Shown here one piece after another: positions 7,921 to 15,199 of a DNA stretch of 42,899 bases. Made by a program: the position numbers and the translations under genes. Location of the stretch: positions 1 to 42,899 of the forward strand of contig CAJMAO010000007.1 of assembly GCA_905211345.1 (NCBI GenBank). Direction: 5' to 3'. This DNA is from an uncultured Prevotella sp. GTDB taxonomy: Bacteria > Bacteroidota > Bacteroidia > Bacteroidales > Bacteroidaceae. Under the pieces are notes generated by a model, which made no database searches, had not been told where the DNA came from, and worked only from the letters and a program-made list of their open reading frames with translations. How positions within the stretch are numbered: position 1 is the stretch's first letter; every line of letters starts with the position of its first letter.

Positions 7921-8457
7921 ATGGCATTGATAAAGACAGTTAACGGCCTTGCTCCGAAGTGGGGCAAGGACTGCTATTTCAGCGAGACGGCGGCCATTGT
8001 GGGCGAAGTTACGATGGGTGACGAGTGCTCGGTATGGTTCAACGCCGTAGTGCGGGGCGACGTTGCACCCATCACTATGGGCAACCGCGTCAACATACAG
8101 GATGGCGCGTGCGTGCACGTTACTAACACTACGGGTCCTGTCGTGATGGAAGACGACGTTACGGTAGGCCATAACGCCACCGTGCACGCCTGCACCATAC
8201 GCCGCGGCGCGCTCATAGGCATGGGGGCGACGGTGCTCGACAACGCCGAAGTTGGCGAGGGCGCGATAGTCGCCGCAGGCGCTCTTGTGTTGCAAGGCAC
8301 TAAGATAGGCCCTCACGAAATATGGGGCGGAGTGCCCGCAAAGTTCCTGAAGAAGACGCGGCCAGACCAGGCCGAGAGCTTTGCCAAGCACTATGTGGAG
8401 TACTCGAAGTGGTACTTGACACCCACCCCAGCCCCCTCCCGAGAGGAGGGGTGTTGA
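7921..8457 (+). CDS. Gamma-carbonic anhydrase-like hexapeptide protein (YrdA/PaaY type)
   Basis: The 178-residue protein is a left-handed beta-helix built of hexapeptide turns, ending in a C-terminal helix (AESFAKHYVEYSKWYL). The three zinc-ligand histidines of gamma-class carbonic anhydrases are present: H66 in ACVHV, H84 and H89 in VGHNATVHAC. Enzymatic activity in this YrdA-like subgroup is often weak or unproven, so carbonic anhydrase function is inferred. The upstream start at 7888 is rejected because it lies inside the promoter. The last 12 residues (TPTPAPSREEGC) are encoded by the GC-rich intergenic element, so the ancestral protein probably ended near YLT. Confidence 0.88.
   Translation: MALIKTVNGLAPKWGKDCYFSETAAIVGEVTMGDECSVWFNAVVRGDVAPITMGNRVNIQDGACVHVTNTTGPVVMEDDVTVGHNATVHACTIRRGALIGMGATVLDNAEVGEGAIVAAGALVLQGTKIGPHEIWGGVPAKFLKKTRPDQAESFAKHYVEYSKWYLTPTPAPSREEGC
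8418..8455 (+). repeat. GC-rich intergenic element (copy 2), overlaps the end of the gamma-CA gene
   Basis: The element reads GACACCCACCCCAGCC then CCTCCC-GAGA-GGAGGGG-TGTT. It supplies the C-terminal tail and leads into the stop of the preceding gene, and it is inverted relative to copy 3 at 8561. Confidence 0.8.
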
Positions 8458-8483
8458 ATGTCACTGTGAGATAGATACGTAAT

Positions 8484-8526
8484 AAAGCCTGCATCCATGC
8501 CTTTTGTTAAGGAGGATGCAGGCTTT
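8484..8526 (+). terminator. Terminator between gamma-CA gene and beta-helix lipoprotein gene
   Basis: A perfect 13-bp stem (AAAGCCTGCATCC at 8484-8496 with its complement at 8514-8526) is followed by CGTTTTATT. It lies at a convergent junction, midway between two inverted GC-rich elements. Confidence 0.8.
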
Positions 8527-8560
8527 CGTTTTATTGCCTACAAGTCTGTCGGTATCTTAT

Positions 8561-8593
8561 GCCCCTCCCTTGGGGAGGGGATGGGGTGGGAGT
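8561..8593 (-). repeat. GC-rich intergenic element (copy 3)
   Basis: CCCCTCCC-TTGG-GGAGGGG-ATGGGGTGGG is the inverted partner of the element at 8418-8455. It ends a few bases before the stop codon of the lipoprotein gene. Confidence 0.8.
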
Positions 8594-8597
8594 TAGC

Positions 8598-10835
8598 TTA
8601 CAGCGAGTATCCCGTCCAGCCGAAGATGCCGGTGTCGCACCCCGTATTTCCGCTTGCTATGTTGATTGCAGCGCCTGCGGGATTGCCGTCGTTGGTGTCC
8701 TTGCCTACGTTGGTTGCGCCCTTTGTCACGTTGATTACGCAGCCTTCGTCGCCCGTGCCCTTGCCGTCTGTAAGGTCAACAAGGTTTTCGATAACGCCGT
8801 TGCCGATAACTAATGCGTTCTCGATTGTGGCCTTCGCGCTGCGGCGCACCTTGATAGCGTCCTGCATTGCCTGCGTTGTCGAGAGATTCTCAATGGTCAT
8901 GTTCCTGATTGTGAAGTCTGACTGCGGAGTGTGTCCGGGGAATTTTCCGTCGAGGTTGCCATCGGCCTCTACGCCGCGCGGGTCTTCCTCGGTGCTTGTG
9001 AAGCCTGCCTCCCAACGGCCGTAGCAGTTGCTAAGCGTGCCTGAATATCCCTGTGTGAAGTCGAAGCAGTCGTCGTCACAGTTCACGGCGAGCAGGTTGC
9101 TTACGTTTACAGAGCCTCCAAAGAACTCGATGGCGTCGTCAGCTCCCTCGGCTATGTAGATGTTCTTGATGGTTGTTCCGTAGCCTACGCCGTTCAGCGT
9201 CAGTCCGTTGTGCTCTATTTCATCGCTGTTGTTGGAGCCGGAGTAGAGTATTTTCACGTACTTCAGTCCGCCGGAGTTGTCGGAATTGTCGTTGCCGCCG
9301 TAAGGAATGTTGTTGTCTATCTCGGTAGTTCCTTCGTTGCCGCTTGCATTATCGCCCGATATTACGGCTTTGCCGTTGATTATTATGCCGCCCCAATAGC
9401 CTGCCGTAGCGTCGCTTGCATCAGCGGTGAATGTGACGGGAGCGTCCTCCGTACCGTTGGCATAGAGCTTTCCGCCGCGCTCCACGAGGATGAAGTTCTC
9501 AAAACCTTCCCTTGCCTTGATTGTCATTCCAGCCGGGATTACGAGTATTCCGCCGTCTTTCACGTGTACGGAGCCGTCGATAAAGTATTCGTTTCCGGCC
9601 TTCAGCGCGATTGGTTCGCTGATTTCCAGCGGCAGGTTGCTGTCTGTCCATTCCGTTGGAGTTTTCAGTTCGGGGAACTCATAGCCCGTCCAGCCGAACA
9701 CGCTGGGGTCCGCGCCGTTGTTGCCCGTTGTGAGCTGTATGCCGGGATAGCTTGTTCCGCCGTCGTTTACAACGTCGTCAGATATGAAGTAGGCGTTGTT
9801 CGTCACGTTTATACCTGTCGCATCATTGGCTGCGCCTTTGCTGTCGGTTACGTCGACGAGGTTCTCAATGCAGCCGGTTCCATACACAACGGCGTCGGTT
9901 ATGTGGGCTGTTGCGAGTCGGCGGACCTTGATTGCGTCCTGCATCGGCTGCGAAGAGTTGTTTACTATGGTCATGTGTTCGATGGTGAAGTTGGCCTGCG
10001 GCGAGTGGTTTTCACCTTTGCCGTCGAGGTTGCCGTCTGCTTCTACGCCGCGCGGGTCTTCCTCGGTGCTTGTGAAGCCGTCCTCCCAGATGCCGTAGCA
10101 GTTGCTCAGCGTGCCTGAATAACCCTGTGTGAAGTCGAAGCAGTCGTCGTCACAGTTCACAGCAAGTACGTTGCTTACATTCACCGTGCCTCCGAAGAAC
10201 TCGATAGCGTCGTCAGCTCCCTCGGCGATATATATGTTGTCGATGGTCGTTCCGTTGCCGACGGCGTTCAGCGTAAGGCCGTTGTGCTCTATTTCGTCGC
10301 CGTTGTTGGCTCCTGTGTACCAAAGTTCTACATATTTTATAATGCCGCTGTTGTCGTCGGTTTCAGTTCCGCCGTAGGGTATGGTGTTGCTGATTTCGGT
10401 CATGCCTTCCGTCTCCGTGGTCTCGCCTGATATCGGGGCGTAGCCGTTTATGATAAGTCCGCCCCAGTAACCAGATGTCGCGTTGGGGTCGTCGGCGGTC
10501 ATTACGATGGGATGTGCTTCTGTACCTTCAGCCTTGATAGTGCCTCCACGCTCTACGAGAATGTAGTTGCCGAAGCCTTGTGCGGACTTTATCGTCGTGC
10601 CGGCGGGAATCTCGAGGGTGGCTCCGTTGGGCACTATGAGGGCACTTGTGAGGTGGTATTCTTGGCTTGCGTCAAGCGTCAGGGTGCCTTCTACGCGGCC
10701 ACCAAGGGTCACGCCGTCGCCTCCAAGGCCGCCTCCGCCGCCTCCGCCGTTGTCGTCATCATCGCTACAAGATGTCAAACTCATTGCGCCCATCATAGCC
10801 ATCATTGCTATTGCGCTAAGAAAAAACTTTCTCAT
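8598..10835 (-). CDS. Surface lipoprotein with two tandem beta-helix domains
   Basis: The 745-residue protein has a lipoprotein signal with lipobox LTSC (lipid Cys23). C-S-D-D-D-D follows, the acidic surface-export signal described for Bacteroidota lipoproteins, then a poly-Gly linker. The rest is two homologous copies of about 350 residues. Each has an IPAGTTIK/IPAGMTIK strand, YWGG(L/I)IING, EIEHNGLTLN, IYIAEGADDAIEFFGG, an invariant NCDDDCFDFTQGYSGTLSNCYG block, EEDPRGVEADGNLDGK, MQDAIKVRR, and a closing FGWTGY motif. The pattern suggests right-handed parallel beta-helices. The gene starts 57 bases after the TonB receptor gene, so the two probably form an operon and the lipoprotein may be the receptor's surface partner. 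The ligand is unknown; the conserved acidic clusters could bind metal. Confidence 0.8.
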   Translation of the reverse strand: MRKFFLSAIAMMAMMGAMSLTSCSDDDDNGGGGGGGLGGDGVTLGGRVEGTLTLDASQEYHLTSALIVPNGATLEIPAGTTIKSAQGFGNYILVERGGTIKAEGTEAHPIVMTADDPNATSGYWGGLIINGYAPISGETTETEGMTEISNTIPYGGTETDDNSGIIKYVELWYTGANNGDEIEHNGLTLNAVGNGTTIDNIYIAEGADDAIEFFGGTVNVSNVLAVNCDDDCFDFTQGYSGTLSNCYGIWEDGFTSTEEDPRGVEADGNLDGKGENHSPQANFTIEHMTIVNNSSQPMQDAIKVRRLATAHITDAVVYGTGCIENLVDVTDSKGAANDATGINVTNNAYFISDDVVNDGGTSYPGIQLTTGNNGADPSVFGWTGYEFPELKTPTEWTDSNLPLEISEPIALKAGNEYFIDGSVHVKDGGILVIPAGMTIKAREGFENFILVERGGKLYANGTEDAPVTFTADASDATAGYWGGIIINGKAVISGDNASGNEGTTEIDNNIPYGGNDNSDNSGGLKYVKILYSGSNNSDEIEHNGLTLNGVGYGTTIKNIYIAEGADDAIEFFGGSVNVSNLLAVNCDDDCFDFTQGYSGTLSNCYGRWEAGFTSTEEDPRGVEADGNLDGKFPGHTPQSDFTIRNMTIENLSTTQAMQDAIKVRRSAKATIENALVIGNGVIENLVDLTDGKGTGDEGCVINVTKGATNVGKDTNDGNPAGAAINIASGNTGCDTGIFGWTGYSL

Positions 10836-10892
10836 GTTGCTAAATAATTAGTTGAACAAATGTTTAATATATCTTCTTTTTTACCTTAATTC

Positions 10893-13595
10893 TTACAGGT
10901 TGTACGTCAGGCCGAGGCTGAAGTCAAGTCCCTTCTTGTATTTGCTTAGTATTACTTCGTTGTTGTCGCCGTCGCCTTTGCGCGTCAGCTGGTGTGCCGA
11001 GTTGAGCAGGTTGCGCGCCTTGATGCTTATGCCGAAGTGGCGGCCGAGTTTCGCCTGCGCCACGAAGTCGAGCGTGGGGATGCCGTTCTCCATAATGTCT
11101 TGGTAGCCTTGCGTGCCTATCGTGTAGATACGGTCGCTGAAATAGTTGAACACAAGGCTTGCCGTTACGGAGTTGCCGCCCTTGCGCAGCAGGTAGTTAA
11201 CGTCTGCGTTGACGAGCCACGGGGCTGCTCCTTCAAGCTGCGAGCCGCTTTTGTCGGTTGCCAGCGGCACTTTGGCGCAGGTGTATGTGTATGCTCCGTT
11301 GAAGCCGAAGCTTAGGCGGCTTAATCCGTTGTCCTTCAGATTGTGCGAGAAGATGTGCTTTTTCAGCTCCACTTCAACGCCCGCCGCGGTGGCATGGTCG
11401 GATATGTTTTGGTATGAAAGGTAGCCTCCCGCGCTGGCAACCTCTATCCTTGATATTGGGTTCTTTATGTATTTGTAGAAGCCGGTTACGGAGAACAGTT
11501 CCGAAGGGGATATGTACCAGTCCCACTTCAAGTCGACGTTGTAATTGTCGGATGGCTTCAGGTTGGGGTTACCCTGGCTCTTGAAGCTGACGCTGACGTA
11601 GCGATATGGCGATATTTCCTTCGACTGCGGCAGGGTGTAAGTCTTGCTTGCGGCCAGCCGCAGGGCATGGTCTTCTGTTATGTCATAGCGCAGGTTGAGG
11701 CTTGGCAGGAAGTAGTTTTTCTTTATATCCTGTTCTCCTTTCGTGCCCCCTCGGTTTACGTTATAGGCTACGTTCATGTCAACGTTGTCGTACTTGAGGC
11801 CGAGATTGGCGGTGAATTGCTTTGTAAACTGGTATGTGCCTTCGGCGTATGCCGAGTGGATGTTTTTCTTTACGTCGTATGTGTCTATGTGGCGTTCGAG
11901 CGTGAAGTAACCGTCGGCATAGTTTTCCTGGTTGTAATAGTTGTCGAAACGCACGTTGTCGATGTCGAATCCGGCCTGTCTTGCTACCGACATGTCGTAA
12001 TCCACGGCCTCGAAACCGTCGTCGATGAAGCGTCCCATGTAGCCTAACAGTATGTTGGAGCGCTGGTCGAAGCGGTCTTTCAGCTTGTACTTCAGCGATG
12101 CGCGCACGTTGAGGTCATTGTCGTTGAGCTTCGAGAAGAAGCGCTGCTGTATGCCCGAGCCTTTCATCGGCACGTAACCGTCGTCGGTAAGTACGAGGTT
12201 GTTGATGCGGCGGTCGGGCTCGTAGCCGTTCACTATGTTGTAAGCTACGCCTGCGTCGAGGGCGAACCGCTTGCCGAGCCGCCACCGCGTGTCGAGCTGG
12301 TTGACGATGAGCATGTTGTCGTTGGCCTGCTGGCGGCGCATGAAGCCTTCGTATGTGTCTGACGACTCGTACTTGGAGTCCATGCCGAGATAGTCGCCTA
12401 CGCTCTCGTCGGTCGAGTGTACGAGCATGAAGTTGTACGCCAGGCGGTGCTTGCGGTTGAGCGAATACTCGACGTTCGCCATGGCCAGCTGGCTCGTCTT
12501 CACCTTTGATATGTCGCCGTCCATGTCCTGTGTCAGCGTGCCGGCCGTCGTGGTGTTGCGTACATCTTCGTCATAATGCGTGTAGTCCTTGTTGTGCGAG
12601 GCTACGATGAAGAACGAGAGGGCGTCGTCGCCCAGCCTGAACCTCTTGCCGCCGAAGATTGTATAGCTTTGGTTTATCTGCAGGTTCTGCTTCGACGGGT
12701 CGAGCGAATTGCGGAAGTTGTACGTGTCTATGTTCTCGCCGGGCTGCGTCCTGTTGGCGAATCCGAACGAGTTGACACCGTCCATGCGCATGAAGTCAGA
12801 CGATAGCGTCTGCGTGTTGAAGCCTCCCGAGAGGCTTACGCCCAGCTTGCCGTCGCCAGTCAGTTCCTTAGACCTTATGTTTATGTCGGCTCCGGCCACG
12901 TCGGCCGGGGTGTTGCTGAAGAACGCCTTGTTGACGTCTACCGACTGTATGATGTCCGTCGAGAAGAAGTCGAGGGCGATGTTCTTGTACTCAGGGTCTT
13001 CTGAAGGCAGCGGATAGCGGTTCAGTGTGGTGATGTTGTAGCGGTCGCCCAGTCCGCGCACGAACACGTTTTTCACGCCTTCCTGTTTTGATATTCCCGA
13101 TATTTTAGTCACGGCGGCCTGCGCGTCGCTCACGCCTTTACGTGAAAGTTCCTGCGCTCCGATGCTCTGTACGGCGATGATTGATTGCTTCTGTTCCCTC
13201 ATCGTCACGTTTTCTGATTCACGGTTGGCCTTGGCCACAACCTCGATGCCCGCCAGTTGGCGGTTGTCAATTTCCATTTCGAAGTCAAGTGTAGTGGCCT
13301 TGTTGTCTTCGATTTTCACCTGACGCTTCACAGCGGTCTTATAACCTATGTATTTGATTTCAATGTCGTAGATGCCGTCTTTTAGCCCGGAGAGCTGGAA
13401 GTTGCCGTCAATGTCGGTCACGGCGGCCACGTTGCTGCCAATCACTTGTACGGTTGCGCCGATGAGCGGCTCGTTCGACTGGCGGTCTTTCACACGTCCT
13501 TTCAAGTCCACGTCGGCTATGTCGGCTCCGAACGCCTGCACGGCGATAAGCGACATCATTGCCGCCGAACTGATAATCCTTTTTACTTTCTTCAT
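10893..13595 (-). CDS. TonB-dependent outer membrane receptor with carboxypeptidase-D-regulatory-like head
   Basis: The 900-residue protein has a signal peptide (about 1-23, ending AFGA) and a CarboxypepD_reg-like beta-sandwich (about 28-115, GRVKDRQSNEPLIGATVQV...DIDGNFQLSGL). The plug domain (about 130-250) contains VFVRGLGDRYNITTLNRYPLPSEDPEYKN and GADINIRSKEL. A long beta-barrel ends in the aromatic-rich terminal strand LDFSLGLTYNL. It is not a SusC-type receptor by size or by partner: no SusD-like gene is next to it. Instead a beta-helix lipoprotein follows 57 bases downstream. It should import a substrate too large or scarce for porins; which one is not readable. The long intergenic region upstream carries a 22-bp-unit array. 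Confidence 0.9.
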   Translation of the reverse strand: MKKVKRIISSAAMMSLIAVQAFGADIADVDLKGRVKDRQSNEPLIGATVQVIGSNVAAVTDIDGNFQLSGLKDGIYDIEIKYIGYKTAVKRQVKIEDNKATTLDFEMEIDNRQLAGIEVVAKANRESENVTMREQKQSIIAVQSIGAQELSRKGVSDAQAAVTKISGISKQEGVKNVFVRGLGDRYNITTLNRYPLPSEDPEYKNIALDFFSTDIIQSVDVNKAFFSNTPADVAGADINIRSKELTGDGKLGVSLSGGFNTQTLSSDFMRMDGVNSFGFANRTQPGENIDTYNFRNSLDPSKQNLQINQSYTIFGGKRFRLGDDALSFFIVASHNKDYTHYDEDVRNTTTAGTLTQDMDGDISKVKTSQLAMANVEYSLNRKHRLAYNFMLVHSTDESVGDYLGMDSKYESSDTYEGFMRRQQANDNMLIVNQLDTRWRLGKRFALDAGVAYNIVNGYEPDRRINNLVLTDDGYVPMKGSGIQQRFFSKLNDNDLNVRASLKYKLKDRFDQRSNILLGYMGRFIDDGFEAVDYDMSVARQAGFDIDNVRFDNYYNQENYADGYFTLERHIDTYDVKKNIHSAYAEGTYQFTKQFTANLGLKYDNVDMNVAYNVNRGGTKGEQDIKKNYFLPSLNLRYDITEDHALRLAASKTYTLPQSKEISPYRYVSVSFKSQGNPNLKPSDNYNVDLKWDWYISPSELFSVTGFYKYIKNPISRIEVASAGGYLSYQNISDHATAAGVEVELKKHIFSHNLKDNGLSRLSFGFNGAYTYTCAKVPLATDKSGSQLEGAAPWLVNADVNYLLRKGGNSVTASLVFNYFSDRIYTIGTQGYQDIMENGIPTLDFVAQAKLGRHFGISIKARNLLNSAHQLTRKGDGDNNEVILSKYKKGLDFSLGLTYNL

Positions 13596-13770
13596 CCGAT
13601 TTCGTCATTATTGTTTTCGGCTGCAAAGTTCGGATAAATAAGTTACAGCCGTTTTTCAATCGGGTGAACAAGCATTTTCGATAATTTGAACAACCGTTTA
13701 CGTTCGTGTTTATGAATTGTTACAGCACGGATTGTCACATGTCTTATATACGCACGCGCGCGGCGGCGTT

Positions 13771-13858
13771 GCGAAAGGTGGCCTTTCACATTCCGATTCA
13801 CGGCCTTTTGCACGGTGAAAGACGGCCTTTTGCGGCCTGAAAGGCCACTGTTTGCAAT
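13771..13858. repeat. Four-unit 22-bp intergenic array (copy 4)
   Basis: Units start at 13771, 13793, 13815 and 13837. Cores include GAAAGGTGGCCTTTC, ATTCACGGCCTTTT and AAAGACGGCCTTTT; unit 4 is inverted (AAAGGCCACTGTTT) and pairs with unit 3 through GGCCTTT/AAAGGCC. Confidence 0.85.
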
Positions 13859-14003
13859 CGTAACCGTCTCTATTCGTTTTGCTTACTGTTTTGTTTGTAA
13901 TAGGCGTTTGATGCCGGTAATTATAAGCTATTGCGTACTTTTTACTTACGGTTTTCAGCGTATTTTATGGCGTAAGGCGGTTTTTTAGCAATATTAAGGC
14001 GTT

Positions 14004-14038
14004 TTTGCGTGCATTGTCGGTAAAAAAGAGTATATTTG
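14004..14038 (+). promoter_or_regulatory. Bacteroidota-type promoter
   Basis: TTTG at 14004-14007 and TATATTTG at 14031-14038 are separated by 23 nt, matching TTTG-N(17-23)-TANNTTTG. It decides the start of the downstream gene: ATGs at 14005 and 14044 are inside the promoter or at the predicted transcription start, leaving 14077. Confidence 0.6.
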
Positions 14039-14076
14039 CGGATATGTCGTCGGTACGCCTTTTATTAAAATGGGAT

Positions 14077-15030
14077 ATGGAAAAGATACGGTTTTTCATC
14101 GTAAAGCGTAAGGTCTTGGCGCTTGCAGTGTGCCTTGTAGCCTTGTTCCCGGATGCCGTGGCTCAAGAAACTGGCGATGCTTTTGTAGGGCGGCAGCCGC
14201 GCTACGGCTTCGGCCAGTTGACGATGCACGCCCTAAGTCCCGAGGCTCTGCGTGATTCGCTGGCCTTCTCGGCTCATGCAAGGTTCATCGCGCCGTCGGC
14301 CGAGGCGTTGCCTGTGTGGCGCGCGGCGGACTGCATGGCCGTACCTACTGTCGACTACCGTAACCTGAGCGTTATTGCCCCGGCTTCGGCCATGCCAGCG
14401 TTCGGCCGTAATCCGTATGCTTTCGACTTCTCCACAGGCGGAGTGATAACGGCGTGGGGCGGGGGAGCGCTGGTTGGTTCAGCCTTCCGTACCACAATGC
14501 CGGCACTCATGTCGAGGCAAGGCGCATCGGTCGGCGCGGTGCAGAGCGTTGACAATCTCACCGTTACCGGTTCGTTCTCGGCCGACCGCTACCTGTTGTG
14601 GCGGGGCACGAGGACATATTTCAGCGTGTCTGGTTCGGCCACATACCGTTTCAGCGACCGTTGGTCGGCCACTGTTTTCGGCCGTTATACGGCAAATCCT
14701 GAGTTTTATTCCATGGCGGCCATGCCTTACATGGGCACCTCGGGTTACGGTGGTTTCGTCACGTTCATGGGCGAACGCGTCGGCATGGACCTTGGCGTGG
14801 AGCGTTATTACGACACGTTTGCGCACCGTTGGGTAACGTCGCCCATCATAACTCCTAAAATAAGGTTTAATGAAAAGTTTACGTTGGAATTGCCTGTAGG
14901 CCCGCTTGTCAAGGAAATGATTGATAACGCAGTGCACAACCGTCGCAAGCGCGGAGGCCCGATGATAATGCCCGAGGGGCTGCCCAGCGTCGGCGACATT
15001 CCATTCGGAACGCCGGAAATCCCGAGATAG
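14077..15030 (+). CDS. Exported protein of unknown function, possibly outer-membrane associated
   Basis: I do not recognise this 317-residue protein. It begins with a signal peptide (MEKIRFFIVKRKVLALAVCLVALFPDAVAQ, cleavage likely after AVAQ). The mature part has a Pro/Ala-rich region to about residue 100. A segment rich in alternating polar and aromatic residues then resembles short beta-barrel strands: YLLWRGTRTYFSVSGSATYRFSDRWSATVFGRYT, then GGFVTFMGERVGMDLGVERYYD. The C-terminus (RRKRGGPMIMPEGLPSVGDIPFGTPEIPR) is Pro-rich. This pattern would suit a small outer membrane or periplasmic protein. The start at 14077 is preferred over 14044 and 14005 because of the promoter position. It stands alone, convergent with the choloylglycine hydrolase-like gene. 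Confidence 0.6.
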   Translation: MEKIRFFIVKRKVLALAVCLVALFPDAVAQETGDAFVGRQPRYGFGQLTMHALSPEALRDSLAFSAHARFIAPSAEALPVWRAADCMAVPTVDYRNLSVIAPASAMPAFGRNPYAFDFSTGGVITAWGGGALVGSAFRTTMPALMSRQGASVGAVQSVDNLTVTGSFSADRYLLWRGTRTYFSVSGSATYRFSDRWSATVFGRYTANPEFYSMAAMPYMGTSGYGGFVTFMGERVGMDLGVERYYDTFAHRWVTSPIITPKIRFNEKFTLELPVGPLVKEMIDNAVHNRRKRGGPMIMPEGLPSVGDIPFGTPEIPR

Positions 15031-15035
15031 GAGTT

Positions 15036-15071
15036 GACACCCACCCCAACCCTCCCGAAGGGAGGGAGCTT
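15036..15071 (+). repeat. GC-rich intergenic element (copy 4)
   Basis: GACACCCACCCCAACCCTCCC-GAA-GGGAGGGAGC begins 5 bases after the stop of the preceding gene. It is inverted relative to copy 5 at 15158. Confidence 0.8.
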
Positions 15072-15093
15072 GATATGCTTTGTAGGATAATAA

Positions 15094-15134
15094 AAAGATG
15101 GGAATGAACATCATGGATATTCATTCCCATCTTT
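15094..15134. terminator. Bidirectional terminator at a convergent junction
   Basis: A perfect 15-bp stem (15094-15108 with 15120-15134, core GATGGGAATGAA) has an 11-nt loop, A-rich on the left and T-rich on the right (CTTTATTTAT). It is flanked on both sides by inverted GC-rich elements. Confidence 0.85.
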
Positions 15135-15157
15135 ATTTATATGTGTATTGGTAATTC

Positions 15158-15190
15158 AGCTCCCTCCCTTCGGGAGGGCTGGGGTGGGTA
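15158..15190 (-). repeat. GC-rich intergenic element (copy 5)
   Basis: AGCTCCCTCCC-TTC-GGGAGGGCTGGGGTGGG is the inverted partner of copy 4. It lies 10 bases before the stop of the choloylglycine hydrolase-like gene. Confidence 0.8.
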
Positions 15191-15199
15191 TTTACTTTT

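Larger units (their letters stand above)
13596..14076. other. Divergent intergenic region upstream of the TonB receptor
   Basis: These 481 bases hold the 22-bp-unit array (13771-13858) and a well-formed promoter for the rightward gene (14004-14038). A weak minus-strand GAACTTTG box (13624-13631) could serve the receptor. No other gene is convincing. Confidence 0.55.
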
